64,000 bases of DNA, from contig CAUAFT010000014.1 in the NCBI GenBank assembly GCA_958428365.1, forward strand, positions 1-64,000, given 5' to 3'. The position numbers and the translations under genes were made by a program. Below, piece after piece: positions 34,509 through 43,369 of the stretch. Source of the DNA: an uncultured Lachnospiraceae bacterium. Lineage in GTDB: Bacteria > Bacillota > Clostridia > Lachnospirales > Lachnospiraceae. Below the pieces are notes generated by a model. That model had not been told where the DNA came from. It ran no database searches and saw only the letters and a program-made list of their open reading frames with translations. Each line of letters begins with the position of its first letter. The first letter of the stretch is position 1.

Positions 34509-34988
34509 ATGCATGTGAAAACGATGGAAGGGCTGGCAGGAGCAAGAACCAATATGGAACTTGTAAACGTGCCGATGCGGGTTTATAGAGATGCAAAGCG
34601 CAGAGGTGACACTGCGGTTATGGAACGCGCATTAGGATACGCCGGAGATTTTGCCGGAAAGGCGGAGGAATATCAGAAGAAGGCAGAAGAAGGGATGAAA
34701 GAGGAGGCTTTAGAATTACGGGAGAAGCAAAGGGCGGAACAAGAGAAGGCGATTGAAAAACGCAGGGAGGAACGTGAAAAATCAGAGGAGAGGATAGAAA
34801 AAAGTAAAGTAAGAGATAAGGTAGAAGTGAGTGAAGAGGGCAGAACGATGTCAGAAGAACAGGAGAGCTGTGAAAGTATCAATTCATCTGGTGGAATGAT
34901 GGCGTTAAAAAAGGAACCGATAATTTATACAAGTACCGGAGAAGCAGAACCAGCTGGAAATAGCGGGGATATTTCGATATCAATATAG
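34509..34988 (+). CDS. Charged coiled-coil protein of unknown function
   Basis: 159 aa. A short conserved-looking start (GARTNMELVNVPMRVYRDAK) is followed by a strongly charged Glu/Lys/Arg helix (about 50-115), then a low-complexity tail. I do not recognise the family; similar small proteins occur as hypotheticals in Lachnospiraceae. No membrane segment. Good ribosome site (TAGGAGG). It stands 160 bases after the kinase, so it may have its own promoter; a short hairpin ATTGCTT/AAGCAAT lies between them at 34441-34457. Confidence 0.65.
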   Translation: MHVKTMEGLAGARTNMELVNVPMRVYRDAKRRGDTAVMERALGYAGDFAGKAEEYQKKAEEGMKEEALELREKQRAEQEKAIEKRREEREKSEERIEKSKVRDKVEVSEEGRTMSEEQESCESINSSGGMMALKKEPIIYTSTGEAEPAGNSGDISISI

Positions 34989-35066
34989 AGTGTATGATAT
35001 AGTTGATTGAATTATATATTATTAATATTAATGATAGACTATGTTTAGTCTTTTGAGAGCATAATT

Positions 35067-35096
35067 GGGCAGATAGCAAAAATTATCTGTCCTTTT
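35067..35096 (+). terminator. Terminator after the coiled-coil gene
   Basis: GGGCAGATA (35067-35075) pairs with TATCTGTCC (35084-35092), with one wobble, and TTTT follows. Confidence 0.65.
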
Positions 35097-35190
35097 CCAC
35101 TATAATATATTATAATCAATATCAGGAAAAACATGGTTTTCCCCGATTTAAAACGAAATTCCGAACATTTTACATAGGAGAAACACACAC

Positions 35191-35955
35191 ATGAAAATCA
35201 TCATTTCCCCGGCAAAGAAAATGAACATCGACACCGACACCCTCCCTGTAGAAGGACTTCCGGTATTTCAAAAAGAAACGGAAAGAATCATGCACTGGAT
35301 GAAACAGCTCACTTTCGAAGAATCCCAAAGGCTGTGGAACTGTAACGAAAAACTGGCAGAGCTGAACTATCGCCGTTTTCAGGAAATGGACTTAGACAAC
35401 AACCTGACCCCAGCCCTTCTTTCCTACGAGGGAATCCAATACCAATACATGGCGCCGGGCGTATTCACCAGAAAAGAATGGGATTATGTACAACAACACC
35501 TTCGCATCCTCTCCGGATTCTACGGTGTACTGAAACCCTTCGACGGAGTGGTTCCATACCGCCTTGAAATGCAGGCGAAAGCAAACATCAGCGGGACAAA
35601 AAACCTATATGAATTTTGGGGAGATAAGCTCTACGGAGAAATCTTAGACGAAGACAGAACGATTCTAAACCTCGCATCCAAAGAATACTCCAAATGCATT
35701 GAAAAATACCTAAAACCCGAAGACACCTTCCTCACCTGCATTCTTGGAGAATGGAAAAGCAATAAGGTAATCCAAAAGGGAACCCAGGCAAAAATGGCAA
35801 GAGGCGAGATGGTCCGCTTCATGGCAGAAAAAGGCATAGAAAACTTAGAAGACCTGAAATATTTTAACCGCCTGGACTACTGTTTCCGGGAAGACCTGTC
35901 CTCGGAAAAGGAATACATATTTTTAAAAGACAATAACAGGGAGTGTTATGAATGA
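35191..35955 (+). CDS. yaaA: Peroxide-stress protein YaaA (DUF328/UPF0246)
   Basis: 254 aa, the family's normal length, starting with the conserved MKIIISPAKKMN. Other family hallmarks are LLSYEGIQYQYM, RILSGFYGVLKP, LPYRLEM-like VVPYRLEMQAKANI and NLASKEYSKCI. YaaA lowers intracellular iron and oxidative DNA damage in E. coli; the fold binds DNA. ATG follows TAGGAGAAAC. It overlaps the next gene by 4 bases (ATGA), coupling it to a SF1 helicase, an arrangement not explained by its known role. Confidence 0.92.
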   Translation: MKIIISPAKKMNIDTDTLPVEGLPVFQKETERIMHWMKQLTFEESQRLWNCNEKLAELNYRRFQEMDLDNNLTPALLSYEGIQYQYMAPGVFTRKEWDYVQQHLRILSGFYGVLKPFDGVVPYRLEMQAKANISGTKNLYEFWGDKLYGEILDEDRTILNLASKEYSKCIEKYLKPEDTFLTCILGEWKSNKVIQKGTQAKMARGEMVRFMAEKGIENLEDLKYFNRLDYCFREDLSSEKEYIFLKDNNRECYE

Positions 35956-38900
35956 ACCATATCTACCGTGATATCTTCCGCGCCATCCATGAGGGAAAAT
36001 GGCTCAGCATCGAATATCGCAACAAAGAAGAAAAAATCACAAAATACTGGATTGGAATCCGTAACCTGAACATGGCAAAACGGACCCTCGCCGTAGACGG
36101 ACTGCATCTGGGCAAGTACACCACCGACACCTATGACTATATCTACATCGACTCCATCCTTTCCTCACAGATAGTAGAAGGCTCTTATTGCCCTATCAAC
36201 CAGAGACTTGTACGTGACATCTATCTGAATCCCCATAAATACAAAAGCCTGTTTGACAATGCCGCGAATTTAAAGATTCTCAACTACCTGGAAATGTGCA
36301 ACCGCATGGACACCGTTCCCTATTATTCCGATTTTGAACTGATCCGCTATCTGGACCGCGAGAGCTTCCGGGGCGAAGCCTATGAACTAAATCAGGAACA
36401 GTTTGAAATGATTGTCAAAAACTTTCAGTATAAGACCCAGGAAAGGGAGAGAGCAGACGGCAGGCTAAAAATCCAGCAGCTGGCAATGAATGTACTCAGC
36501 ATCCACACCTCCAGAGGACTCTATGTACTGGCTTATCGGAAAATGCAATTGGACGTAAAAAGGCGGACTCTGCGTCCCGATGATGAAATCACAGTCTGTA
36601 CGGAATATACCCTAGACGGACAACCCGAGAGCATCCGAAGATATCTGGATGCCGAGGAATACGAACTGTTAAAGAACTTTGAGCAGAATCAGGAAAAAAT
36701 CAAGGAATGTATCGCTGTGCATAATAGACAGATTCTGGGCGTAGACGACATGCCGTATCTCATCGGACTTGGCATGGACATTATTCTGGATTTGCACAAA
36801 GAATATGAAGCTGTGATGAAAATGTACCAGACAGGCGAGGTAACGGTGCCCATCAAGGCTTTTTTTGGCGACCTCCTAAACCGTCCCATCCGAAGAAAAG
36901 CATACCCCATTACACTTATTGACAAAAAGGTAAATCTGGATCAGCTCTTAGCAATCAACAATGCCATGAAATATCCCGTTGCCTACATCCAGGGACCGCC
37001 CGGAACAGGAAAGACCAGCACCATCATCAATACCATTGTGACGGCATTTTTCAACGAAAAAACCGTTCTCTTTGCCTCCCACAACAACCATCCAATCAAC
37101 GGAGTGGTGGAAAAACTCCTGTCCATAGAATACCACGGAAAAAAGATTCCCTTCCCAATACTCCGCCTTGGAAACAGCGAAAAGGTAAAAGAAGCGCTGG
37201 AATATATGAGAGAGGTCTATGACCGGGCGAAAACCATCACAGTATATGAATCTACATTAGAACGAAATAAAGATAACCGTACGGAACGTGCCAAACGGCT
37301 GGCAAATCTTTTACGAAGATACGAAGAACTTCTGGACCTGCGGGAAAGGCAGGAGACCCTCGGCAGGCTTTTGGATTATGAACAGGGACGGGCGAACTCC
37401 ATACAAATGCTTCCCTTCCAGGCAGACTTAGGCGGAAGACAGATGGAGCAGGTAAAGCGAAAAATGGAGGAAGCCGGAGAGATTACGGATGAACAGGCTT
37501 TTTCACTCTTAGATGACGACACAGAGGAATTGAAAAAATACCTGTACTATACCTCAGCAAGATATATTCAAAAAATAGACGCTCCCCAGAACAAAGAATT
37601 GAAAGACATCCTCCTGTTTCAAGACGATGAGACCCAGCTCACCAGTTTTAAAAAGTATCTCAGTAAAAAAGAAAATATAAAAAAATTGCAAAAGATTTTT
37701 CCAATCATCGCAACCACCTGTATCTCCGCACACCGTCTCGGAGAGCCGGCACCCATGTTCGACATGGTGATTATGGATGAGGCGAGCCAGTGCAACACGG
37801 CAGTCTCCCTAGTGCCGATTATCCGCGGCAGCAGTCTGATGCTGGTTGGAGACCCTCAGCAGTTAAATCCGGTCATTCAGTTAGATGAGTTAGTCAACCA
37901 AAGGCTTCGGAAAAAATATAACGTTTCAGAAGAATATGACTACCGGAAAAATTCCATTTACAAGACCTATTTAGCCTGTGATGCGGTAAGCGACGAAGTA
38001 CTCCTGCATTATCACTACCGCTGCCATGAAAAAATCATTGAATTTAACAACAAAAAATACTACAATTCCAAACTCTGCGTCAAAACAAAAAGCAAAGAAG
38101 AACAGCCCCTGGTATACATAGATGTACAAGATTCCAGGGGTGGAGAGCGCAACACCGCTCCGGCAGAAGTGGAGGAAATCATAAAATACGCAGCCTTGCA
38201 CAAGGACAAGACCATCGGCGTCATCACCCCTTTTGTCAATCAGAAAAAACTGATTGAAGAGGCAAAGGAGCGGGAACACCTGACCAATATAAGCTGTGGG
38301 ACGGTACATGCATTTCAGGGCGATGAGAAGGATGTTGTCTTATTTTCAACCGTCATCACGGAACAGACCAAAGCGGGCACCTATGAGTGGCTGAAGAACA
38401 ACAAGGAACTTGTGAACGTTGCCACTTCCAGAGCAAAGGATAAGTTGATTATCCTCTCGAATACCGAGAATCTCAATCGCCTTCACCAGAAGAACGGAGA
38501 AGATGATTTATACGAACTGGTACAATATGTAAAAAAGAATGGAGATGCACAGGTTACACAGAAGATAGCCAATTCAAGAGCCCTGGGAGTAAAGCCCTTC
38601 AGCACCGCGACGGAAGAAGCCTTTTTGCAGAATCTGACCCATGCCCTGGAAAATATCTGGCTCTCCCAGGGACGTTTCAAAGTCCATAAAGAAGTTGCCA
38701 TTGCACAGGTATTTCAAAATAATGTCAGCTACAATGACTTATTTTATTCGGGACGGTTCGACTTTGTAGTATATGAGCAGAACGGAAAGCAGGAGCTGCC
38801 AGTACTTGCCATTGAGCTGGACGGCAAAGAACATTTCGAGGATGACGTGGTAATGCAGAGGGACAGGAAGAAAAATGAGATTTGTAAAGCCCAGGGATTA

Positions 38901-38987
38901 CATATCATCCGGGTGGAGAACGCTTATGCTAGAAGGTACAATCACATCAAAGAAATACTGGTGAATTTCTTCTCGGTGATGCATTAG
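35952..38987 (+). CDS. SF1 (DNA2/NAM7-like) helicase with C-terminal DUF2726-like domain
   Basis: 1011 aa. An N-terminal region of about 340 residues, possibly WYL/SH3-like, precedes Walker A GPPGTGKT (348-355) and the DEAS box (609-612); later helicase motifs GDPQQLNPV, YHYRCHEKIIEF, TVHAFQGDEKDVVLFS and VATSRAKDKLIIL complete an SF1 helicase. The C-terminus (LPVLAIELDGKEHFED ... RDRKKNEICKAQGLHIIRV) is a DUF2726-like, restriction-endonuclease-related fold with D, E and K-type residues. It could thus unwind and nick nucleic acid. ATGA overlap with yaaA. Such helicase-nuclease fusions appear among defence and repair genes; the role is inferred. Confidence 0.85.
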   Translation: MNHIYRDIFRAIHEGKWLSIEYRNKEEKITKYWIGIRNLNMAKRTLAVDGLHLGKYTTDTYDYIYIDSILSSQIVEGSYCPINQRLVRDIYLNPHKYKSLFDNAANLKILNYLEMCNRMDTVPYYSDFELIRYLDRESFRGEAYELNQEQFEMIVKNFQYKTQERERADGRLKIQQLAMNVLSIHTSRGLYVLAYRKMQLDVKRRTLRPDDEITVCTEYTLDGQPESIRRYLDAEEYELLKNFEQNQEKIKECIAVHNRQILGVDDMPYLIGLGMDIILDLHKEYEAVMKMYQTGEVTVPIKAFFGDLLNRPIRRKAYPITLIDKKVNLDQLLAINNAMKYPVAYIQGPPGTGKTSTIINTIVTAFFNEKTVLFASHNNHPINGVVEKLLSIEYHGKKIPFPILRLGNSEKVKEALEYMREVYDRAKTITVYESTLERNKDNRTERAKRLANLLRRYEELLDLRERQETLGRLLDYEQGRANSIQMLPFQADLGGRQMEQVKRKMEEAGEITDEQAFSLLDDDTEELKKYLYYTSARYIQKIDAPQNKELKDILLFQDDETQLTSFKKYLSKKENIKKLQKIFPIIATTCISAHRLGEPAPMFDMVIMDEASQCNTAVSLVPIIRGSSLMLVGDPQQLNPVIQLDELVNQRLRKKYNVSEEYDYRKNSIYKTYLACDAVSDEVLLHYHYRCHEKIIEFNNKKYYNSKLCVKTKSKEEQPLVYIDVQDSRGGERNTAPAEVEEIIKYAALHKDKTIGVITPFVNQKKLIEEAKEREHLTNISCGTVHAFQGDEKDVVLFSTVITEQTKAGTYEWLKNNKELVNVATSRAKDKLIILSNTENLNRLHQKNGEDDLYELVQYVKKNGDAQVTQKIANSRALGVKPFSTATEEAFLQNLTHALENIWLSQGRFKVHKEVAIAQVFQNNVSYNDLFYSGRFDFVVYEQNGKQELPVLAIELDGKEHFEDDVVMQRDRKKNEICKAQGLHIIRVENAYARRYNHIKEILVNFFSVMH

Positions 38988-39217
38988 CAGGATGTGCAAA
39001 AAAAGATGTGCAAAGAAAAAGTCTTATGTTCTACAAAAGAGAGAATCAGGAAAAGCACTGTTCTAAATGAAAAATGTGATGTATACTTAAAAATAGTTCA
39101 TCAAATAGCAGATTCCTATGCAAAATCGCTTTATTAGGAATTGATAGGGATTAATTAAGTAGACAGTTCAAGTAATGTGAGATAAAAAGTAATACAGACA
39201 TAAATAAGGAGCCCGCC

Positions 39218-39670
39218 ATGCAGATTCTCATAGACGCCGACGCCTGTCCGGTCACAAAAATAGCAGAAAATATCGCAAAAGAATACGGCTTACCCGTCAC
39301 CCTGCTCTGTGACACCAACCACATCCTACACTCCGATTACAGCACCGTTAAAATCATCGGAGCCGGAGCCGACGCAGTAGACTTTGCACTGATCAATCTC
39401 TGCCATAAGGGAGACATCGTCATCACCCAGGACTACGGCGTCGCAGCCATGGCACTGGGCAAAGGCGCCTGTGGAATCCACCAGTCTGGCAGATGGTACA
39501 CCAACGAGAATATAGAACAGCTTCTGATGGAACGCCACATGGCGAAAAAGGCAAGAAAGGCATCGTCCAAAAATCATCTAAAAGGACCAAAGAAGCGCAC
39601 CCCGGAGGATGACGCGCGCTTTGAACAGTCCTTTCGAAAGCTGATAGAACAAAACAAAGAGGTATTTTAA
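39218..39670 (+). CDS. YaiI/YqxD family (UPF0178, DUF188) protein
   Basis: 150 aa. The N-terminal MQILIDADACPVTK and VITQDYGVAAMALGKGA are the hallmark acidic motifs of this PIN-like family, so it may be a nuclease; no function is established. The basic C-terminal tail (RKASSKNHLKGPKKR) is typical. AAGGAG ribosome site. The 230-base gap before it shows no gene. It stands alone, before the Mrr-like gene. Confidence 0.88.
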   Translation: MQILIDADACPVTKIAENIAKEYGLPVTLLCDTNHILHSDYSTVKIIGAGADAVDFALINLCHKGDIVITQDYGVAAMALGKGACGIHQSGRWYTNENIEQLLMERHMAKKARKASSKNHLKGPKKRTPEDDARFEQSFRKLIEQNKEVF

Positions 39671-39760
39671 ATTAATAGAATCTTATATGAACGTTATGGA
39701 GAAAAATGCACAGTGAGGCTTTGGAAAAAGCCTGTCATTTACGGAAGGAGAAGAGTGAAA

Positions 39761-40792
39761 ATGAGTATATGGCTGTTTCGAGCTGGAAGCAAGGGAGAAT
39801 ATGAAGAAAAATTCCTGTCAGAGGGAAGAGTGTATCTGACCTGGAACGATTTGGAGATTGATTTGAATGAGTATGAGGAACGGGAGAGCCTGTTTGAGCA
39901 GGTGGAAGAAATCTATTCCGGTGAAAAACCCAACACCTTAAAAAACTGGGTATCCCAGATTTATCCCATTGCCCACCGCATGAAAATCGGAGACTGGGTG
40001 GTTCTCCCAAGCAAACGGACCCGTACCATACATATCGGAAAAATAACCGGCGACTATGTATACGACGAGAGTCTCGGCAATCCATACTACCACTACAGGA
40101 CGGTGGACTGGTTTGCCAAAGACATCCCAAGAAACAACTTTGACCAGGACATCCTGTATTCCTTCGGCGCCTTTATGACCGTCTGCAAAATCAGCAGAAA
40201 TGATGCGGAAAAGCGGATAAAAGAAATGAAAAAGAATGATTGGAAGGTGCCGGCAAATGCGGCAGCAGTATTTCAGGATGCCGACGATTCCGACATCAAT
40301 TCCGCCACAAACTTACAGGATGCCATCTATGATTCCATTTCAAAATACATCATTCGGAAATTCAAGGGCTATAAGATGGAGGAATTAATCGAAGAGATTC
40401 TAACGGCAAAGGGCTTTTCCGTATTTCACAGCAAGAGAGGGGCTGACGGCGGTGTGGACCTCCTTGCCTCAGGCGGAGATCTGGGCTTTGGAAACCCGAA
40501 AATCTGTGTCCAGGTGAAGACACAGGATACCCCGGTGGACAGACCGACCTTAGACCAGCTTGGCGGTGTCATGAACAACGTGAATGCGGATTATGGTCTT
40601 CTGGTTTCCTGGAATGGCTTCAAAGACAGTGTTGCCAGCGAGGAAGCAAAACAGTTTTTTAAAATTCGTCCTTGGGATTCCGAGGATGTCATTAATGAGC
40701 TGTTTGAAAATTATGAAAAAATGAGTCCTTCCATCCGTGCGGAGATTCCACTGAAACATATCTGGATGTTGAGTGAGGAAGAATCGGAATAA
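39761..40792 (+). CDS. Mrr-like restriction endonuclease
   Basis: 343 aa. The N-terminal half (IWLFRAGSKGEYEEKFL ... VYLTWNDLEID, KIGDWVVLPSKRTRTIHIGKI) resembles modules found ahead of Mrr catalytic domains. The C-terminal Mrr_cat domain (GYKMEELIEEILTAKGF) has D233 (GGVDLLA) and Q251-V-K253 (CVQVKTQ), the (D)...QxK active site of Mrr-type Type IV enzymes that cut modified DNA. I chose ATG 39761 behind AAGGAGAAG; the frame begins at 39713. Monocistronic, with a convergent terminator after it. Confidence 0.85.
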   Translation: MSIWLFRAGSKGEYEEKFLSEGRVYLTWNDLEIDLNEYEERESLFEQVEEIYSGEKPNTLKNWVSQIYPIAHRMKIGDWVVLPSKRTRTIHIGKITGDYVYDESLGNPYYHYRTVDWFAKDIPRNNFDQDILYSFGAFMTVCKISRNDAEKRIKEMKKNDWKVPANAAAVFQDADDSDINSATNLQDAIYDSISKYIIRKFKGYKMEELIEEILTAKGFSVFHSKRGADGGVDLLASGGDLGFGNPKICVQVKTQDTPVDRPTLDQLGGVMNNVNADYGLLVSWNGFKDSVASEEAKQFFKIRPWDSEDVINELFENYEKMSPSIRAEIPLKHIWMLSEEESE

Positions 40793-40803
40793 AAGGGAAA
40801 GAA

Positions 40804-40836
40804 AAAAGCAGGTAGTTCATAAGAACGCCTGCTTTT
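40804..40836. terminator. Bidirectional terminator between convergent genes
   Basis: AAAAGCAGG (40804-40812) and CCTGCTTTT (40828-40836), with an inner GTTC/GAAC stem. T runs exist on both strands, so it can serve the Mrr-like gene and the DUF2798 gene. Confidence 0.75.
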
Positions 40837-40846
40837 GTCGTAATGC

Positions 40847-41431
40847 TTAACACTGTACAGCCTCTTCCGGCACCATCTGTTCCCGTTTTTCGATATCCCT
40901 GCGGAATACGAATTTGAACACCGTACGCACAAAAGGCTGAATAAAGAACATCTGTGTAAAAAATGCAAACGGGAAGTTAAAGCACATCAGCTTCAGCCAG
41001 TTAGCAAGAAGGGTAAACACATTGAATCCTGCATAATATGGATAGTATAACAGGGAAGCGATAAAGCTCATAGCAGGACACATCAGTCCGACAGTAGCGC
41101 AGATGATAGCACTCTCAAACAACATTGGATGGTCTTTTCCCGGATCGAAGACCTTAGAAGCCAGCTTAAAAGAACATGGACTTCCCATGAAAATCTCCAA
41201 CAGATAAGCTAAGCAGAACTCCACAAGCACAACAGCCCAGATTGGGACATAGCGGGCAAACATATAGACACCGCCCTGCTTATGAATGGCTTCCAGTACG
41301 CTGGATGCCTGATTGATTGCCATCAGCGTAGTGCCGTTGACAACATACAGGCTGAAAAAAACATAGGCATGTACAGTTACAAAAACGGTTACGAATGCAA
41401 AAAACATCCGTTGAAATTGATTTCTTGGCAT
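40847..41431 (-). CDS. DUF2798-type membrane protein
   Basis: 194 aa with four hydrophobic helices in two related halves: MPRNQFQRMFFAFVTVFVTV near the N-terminus and FESAIICATVGLMCPAMSF later, as expected of tandem DUF2798. No function is established. ATG 41431 has AAAGGAGAG upstream; the open frame continues to 41533, but that part overlaps the structured RNA and is not coding. A hairpin ending in a T run lies directly before the ribosome site, suggesting transcriptional control. Confidence 0.8.
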   Translation of the reverse strand: MPRNQFQRMFFAFVTVFVTVHAYVFFSLYVVNGTTLMAINQASSVLEAIHKQGGVYMFARYVPIWAVVLVEFCLAYLLEIFMGSPCSFKLASKVFDPGKDHPMLFESAIICATVGLMCPAMSFIASLLYYPYYAGFNVFTLLANWLKLMCFNFPFAFFTQMFFIQPFVRTVFKFVFRRDIEKREQMVPEEAVQC

Positions 41432-41462
41432 AACAAAACTCTCCTTTTTAGCGCACAAAAAA

Positions 41463-41542
41463 ACACACGTCAAATCCGGGGAAGCTGGAATAAAATTAAC
41501 AAGTCCCGTAATCAGATTTATGTGCGAAAGCACTACGTGTGT
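41463..41542 (-). ncRNA. Structured leader RNA (candidate riboswitch/attenuator) before the DUF2798 gene
   Basis: On the minus strand a closing stem ACACACGT (41542-41535) with ACGTGTGT (41470-41463) encloses a GTGC-TTTC-GCAC hairpin, an AAATC/GATTT helix and a CGGG/CCCCG-type helix. The closing stem runs straight into seven Ts (41463-41457), then the ribosome site. It does not match any riboswitch consensus I recall. It may simply be an elaborate terminator. Bases 41543-41647 hold no recognised gene. Confidence 0.55.
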
Positions 41543-41647
41543 CGTTCATGCATGTTATAAAATTTTACTTCGAGATTTTAACACAGGAAAAGAAAAATGT
41601 CAAAGAGGTTTTTACGAAAAATTTAAGGCTTAAAAATCTGCCATGTA

Positions 41648-41735
41648 CAATGATGGAGTATGACGGTGATATGCATATTAGTCAATGATGGAGTATAAGT
41701 CGATATGTATATTAGTCAATGACGTGGCATGGCAT
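41648..41735 (+). repeat. Tandem repeat of 34-35 bp upstream of a promoter
   Basis: CAATGATGGAGTATGAC (41648), CAATGATGGAGTATAAG (41683) and CAATGACGTGG (41717) begin successive units; the first two units also share GATATG, ATATTAGT and near-identical spacing. They stop just before the promoter at 41744, as activator binding sites would. Confidence 0.65.
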
Positions 41736-41743
41736 CAATAGCC

Positions 41744-41772
41744 TTGACACAGAAAAGAAGAAATGATATCTT
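41744..41772 (+). promoter_or_regulatory. Promoter of the short ORF / MFS genes
   Basis: TTGACA (41744-41749), 17 bases and TATCTT (41767-41772), preceded by the tandem repeats. Confidence 0.7.
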
Positions 41773-41803
41773 AAAACAAGATTAAGAAAAAGGAGGAAAC
41801 AGA

Positions 41804-41920
41804 ATGAACGGCTTAGGATATACCCCGGTTTGCAGCAGCAGTTCTTTGTCAAAAACATGCAATTTTGACCCTTTACGGGACTACTGCGCTCATTTTTGGG
41901 AAAAGCCGATTCTGTTTTAG
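41804..41920 (+). CDS. Short peptide ORF upstream of the MFS gene
   Basis: 38 codons starting MNGLGYTPVCSSSSLSK, with CNFDPLRDYCAHFWEKP behind. It has an excellent ribosome site (AAAGGAGGAAAC) and its own promoter, so it is very likely translated. It contains three cysteines and no obvious signal peptide. It could be a leader peptide regulating the transporter 140 bases downstream, or a small protein in its own right. Family not recognised. Confidence 0.55.
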   Translation: MNGLGYTPVCSSSSLSKTCNFDPLRDYCAHFWEKPILF

Positions 41921-42061
41921 ATATATTTAGACATCATCCAACAGATATGTGGAAACCCGAACAAATCGCAGTAGCTCCGAAGAACATACAGACATTTGAG
42001 TTCACCGTCTATATGTTCTTTTTTCATGCACAATTTTAAGAATGAAAACGGGAGTGAAAAA

Positions 42062-43228
42062 ATGAAGAAACAATTAGAACGTAACATCTGGATAGATTAT
42101 ATTTTTAGTTTTTGCAGGAACTTTGATGTCTCCAGCGCCGTCTGGGTACTCTATATGGGATACCGCGGACTGTCTTTGTGGCAGATTGGAATCGTAGAAG
42201 GAATTTTTCATATGGCGAGTTTTCTCTTCGAGGTGCCATCGGGGGCGCTGGCGGATCTGGCAGGGCGGAAAAGGGTGATGATTCTCGGAAGGGTTTCCTC
42301 TGCGGTCTCCTCCGTAATCCTGCTCATTTCCACGGAAATGTGGCAGTTTATCCTGGGATTTGTAATTGGGGCGCTTAGTTATAACCTCAATTCCGGCTCG
42401 GAGGAAGCCCTGGTATATGACAGCCTGAAACACATCGGAGAGGAAGAGCGTTACATAAAGGTAAACGGGAACCTGAACGTATTGATTGAAATTGCATCCG
42501 GGGCAGCCACATTTTTAGGAGGAATACTGGCGGAAAAATCCTTTACGGTTTGTTACTTTACAGCAGCTTTTATAGCGGGAATCTCCATCTTTCCTGCGAT
42601 GTTCCTCACAGAGCCGCCGCTTCATTCCAAGCGGGAAAAAATCAACTTAAAGAAACATTTTAAGGACACTTATAGAATCATAAAGGAAAACCCTGCGGTC
42701 TTAAAGATTCTGCTTTATTATCCCACGGTGGAAGCCTTTTATGCGGCGGTATTTTTCTATGGACAGCAGTATTTTTCAGACTTCGGATTCAGCAGAATAC
42801 AGATCAGCATTCTGATGCTGGCAGTTGGAGTCTTATCCTGTCTGGGCGCTTTCAGCAGTGATAAGGTATTACAGATATTTGGAGAGAAAACGAAGTATGT
42901 AGTCTCTCTTGCCATGGGAGTCAGCATCTTATTCGTCAGCAGGAATCAGATTATCATCGCAGTCATCGCATTTCTCATCGCAGGTTATGTGAACTCCCTG
43001 ATCTATCCCATTGCCTCGGCTTCTTTGAATGCATTGATTCCCTCCGGGCATCGGGCAACGATTATTTCTGTGGACAGTATGTTTTTCTCATTGGCGATGA
43101 TCTGCTTTTTCCCGGCAATTGGATGGATCGCGGAAATCCGGGATCTTGGCGATGCTTTCTTTTTGCTGGGGGCTTTGGCCGTTCTGATGACAGTTCTGGT
43201 GATCCGAAGGAAGAGAAAAGAGGTCTGA
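42062..43228 (+). CDS. Major facilitator superfamily transporter
   Basis: 388 aa with about 12 hydrophobic helices; GVLYMGYR-type start WVLYMGYRGLSLWQIGIVEG, the loop motif GALADLAGRKRVMILGR (MFS motif A) and a central charged loop. It resembles drug-efflux MFS proteins of Firmicutes; substrate unknown. I chose ATG 42062 behind GGGAGTG; the frame extends to 41996 without a ribosome site. Probably expressed from the 41744 promoter with the short ORF. Confidence 0.88.
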   Translation: MKKQLERNIWIDYIFSFCRNFDVSSAVWVLYMGYRGLSLWQIGIVEGIFHMASFLFEVPSGALADLAGRKRVMILGRVSSAVSSVILLISTEMWQFILGFVIGALSYNLNSGSEEALVYDSLKHIGEEERYIKVNGNLNVLIEIASGAATFLGGILAEKSFTVCYFTAAFIAGISIFPAMFLTEPPLHSKREKINLKKHFKDTYRIIKENPAVLKILLYYPTVEAFYAAVFFYGQQYFSDFGFSRIQISILMLAVGVLSCLGAFSSDKVLQIFGEKTKYVVSLAMGVSILFVSRNQIIIAVIAFLIAGYVNSLIYPIASASLNALIPSGHRATIISVDSMFFSLAMICFFPAIGWIAEIRDLGDAFFLLGALAVLMTVLVIRRKRKEV

Positions 43229-43369
43229 GCTTGCCTTTCGTTTTTCTGGATCATATAATAGATACAGACACAATAAAAGATAATGTGTTAGATCGTAAAA
43301 ATGTAGAACAGGCAAGACAAGTAGCAGAGTAGCCGGACAAAGATAAAATAGAAAAAACGAGGTGTGAAT

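Noticed and set aside
41463..41542. Cobalamin or guanidine riboswitch
   Set aside because: A few words recall a B12 box, but the order and loop sequences of both classes do not fit.
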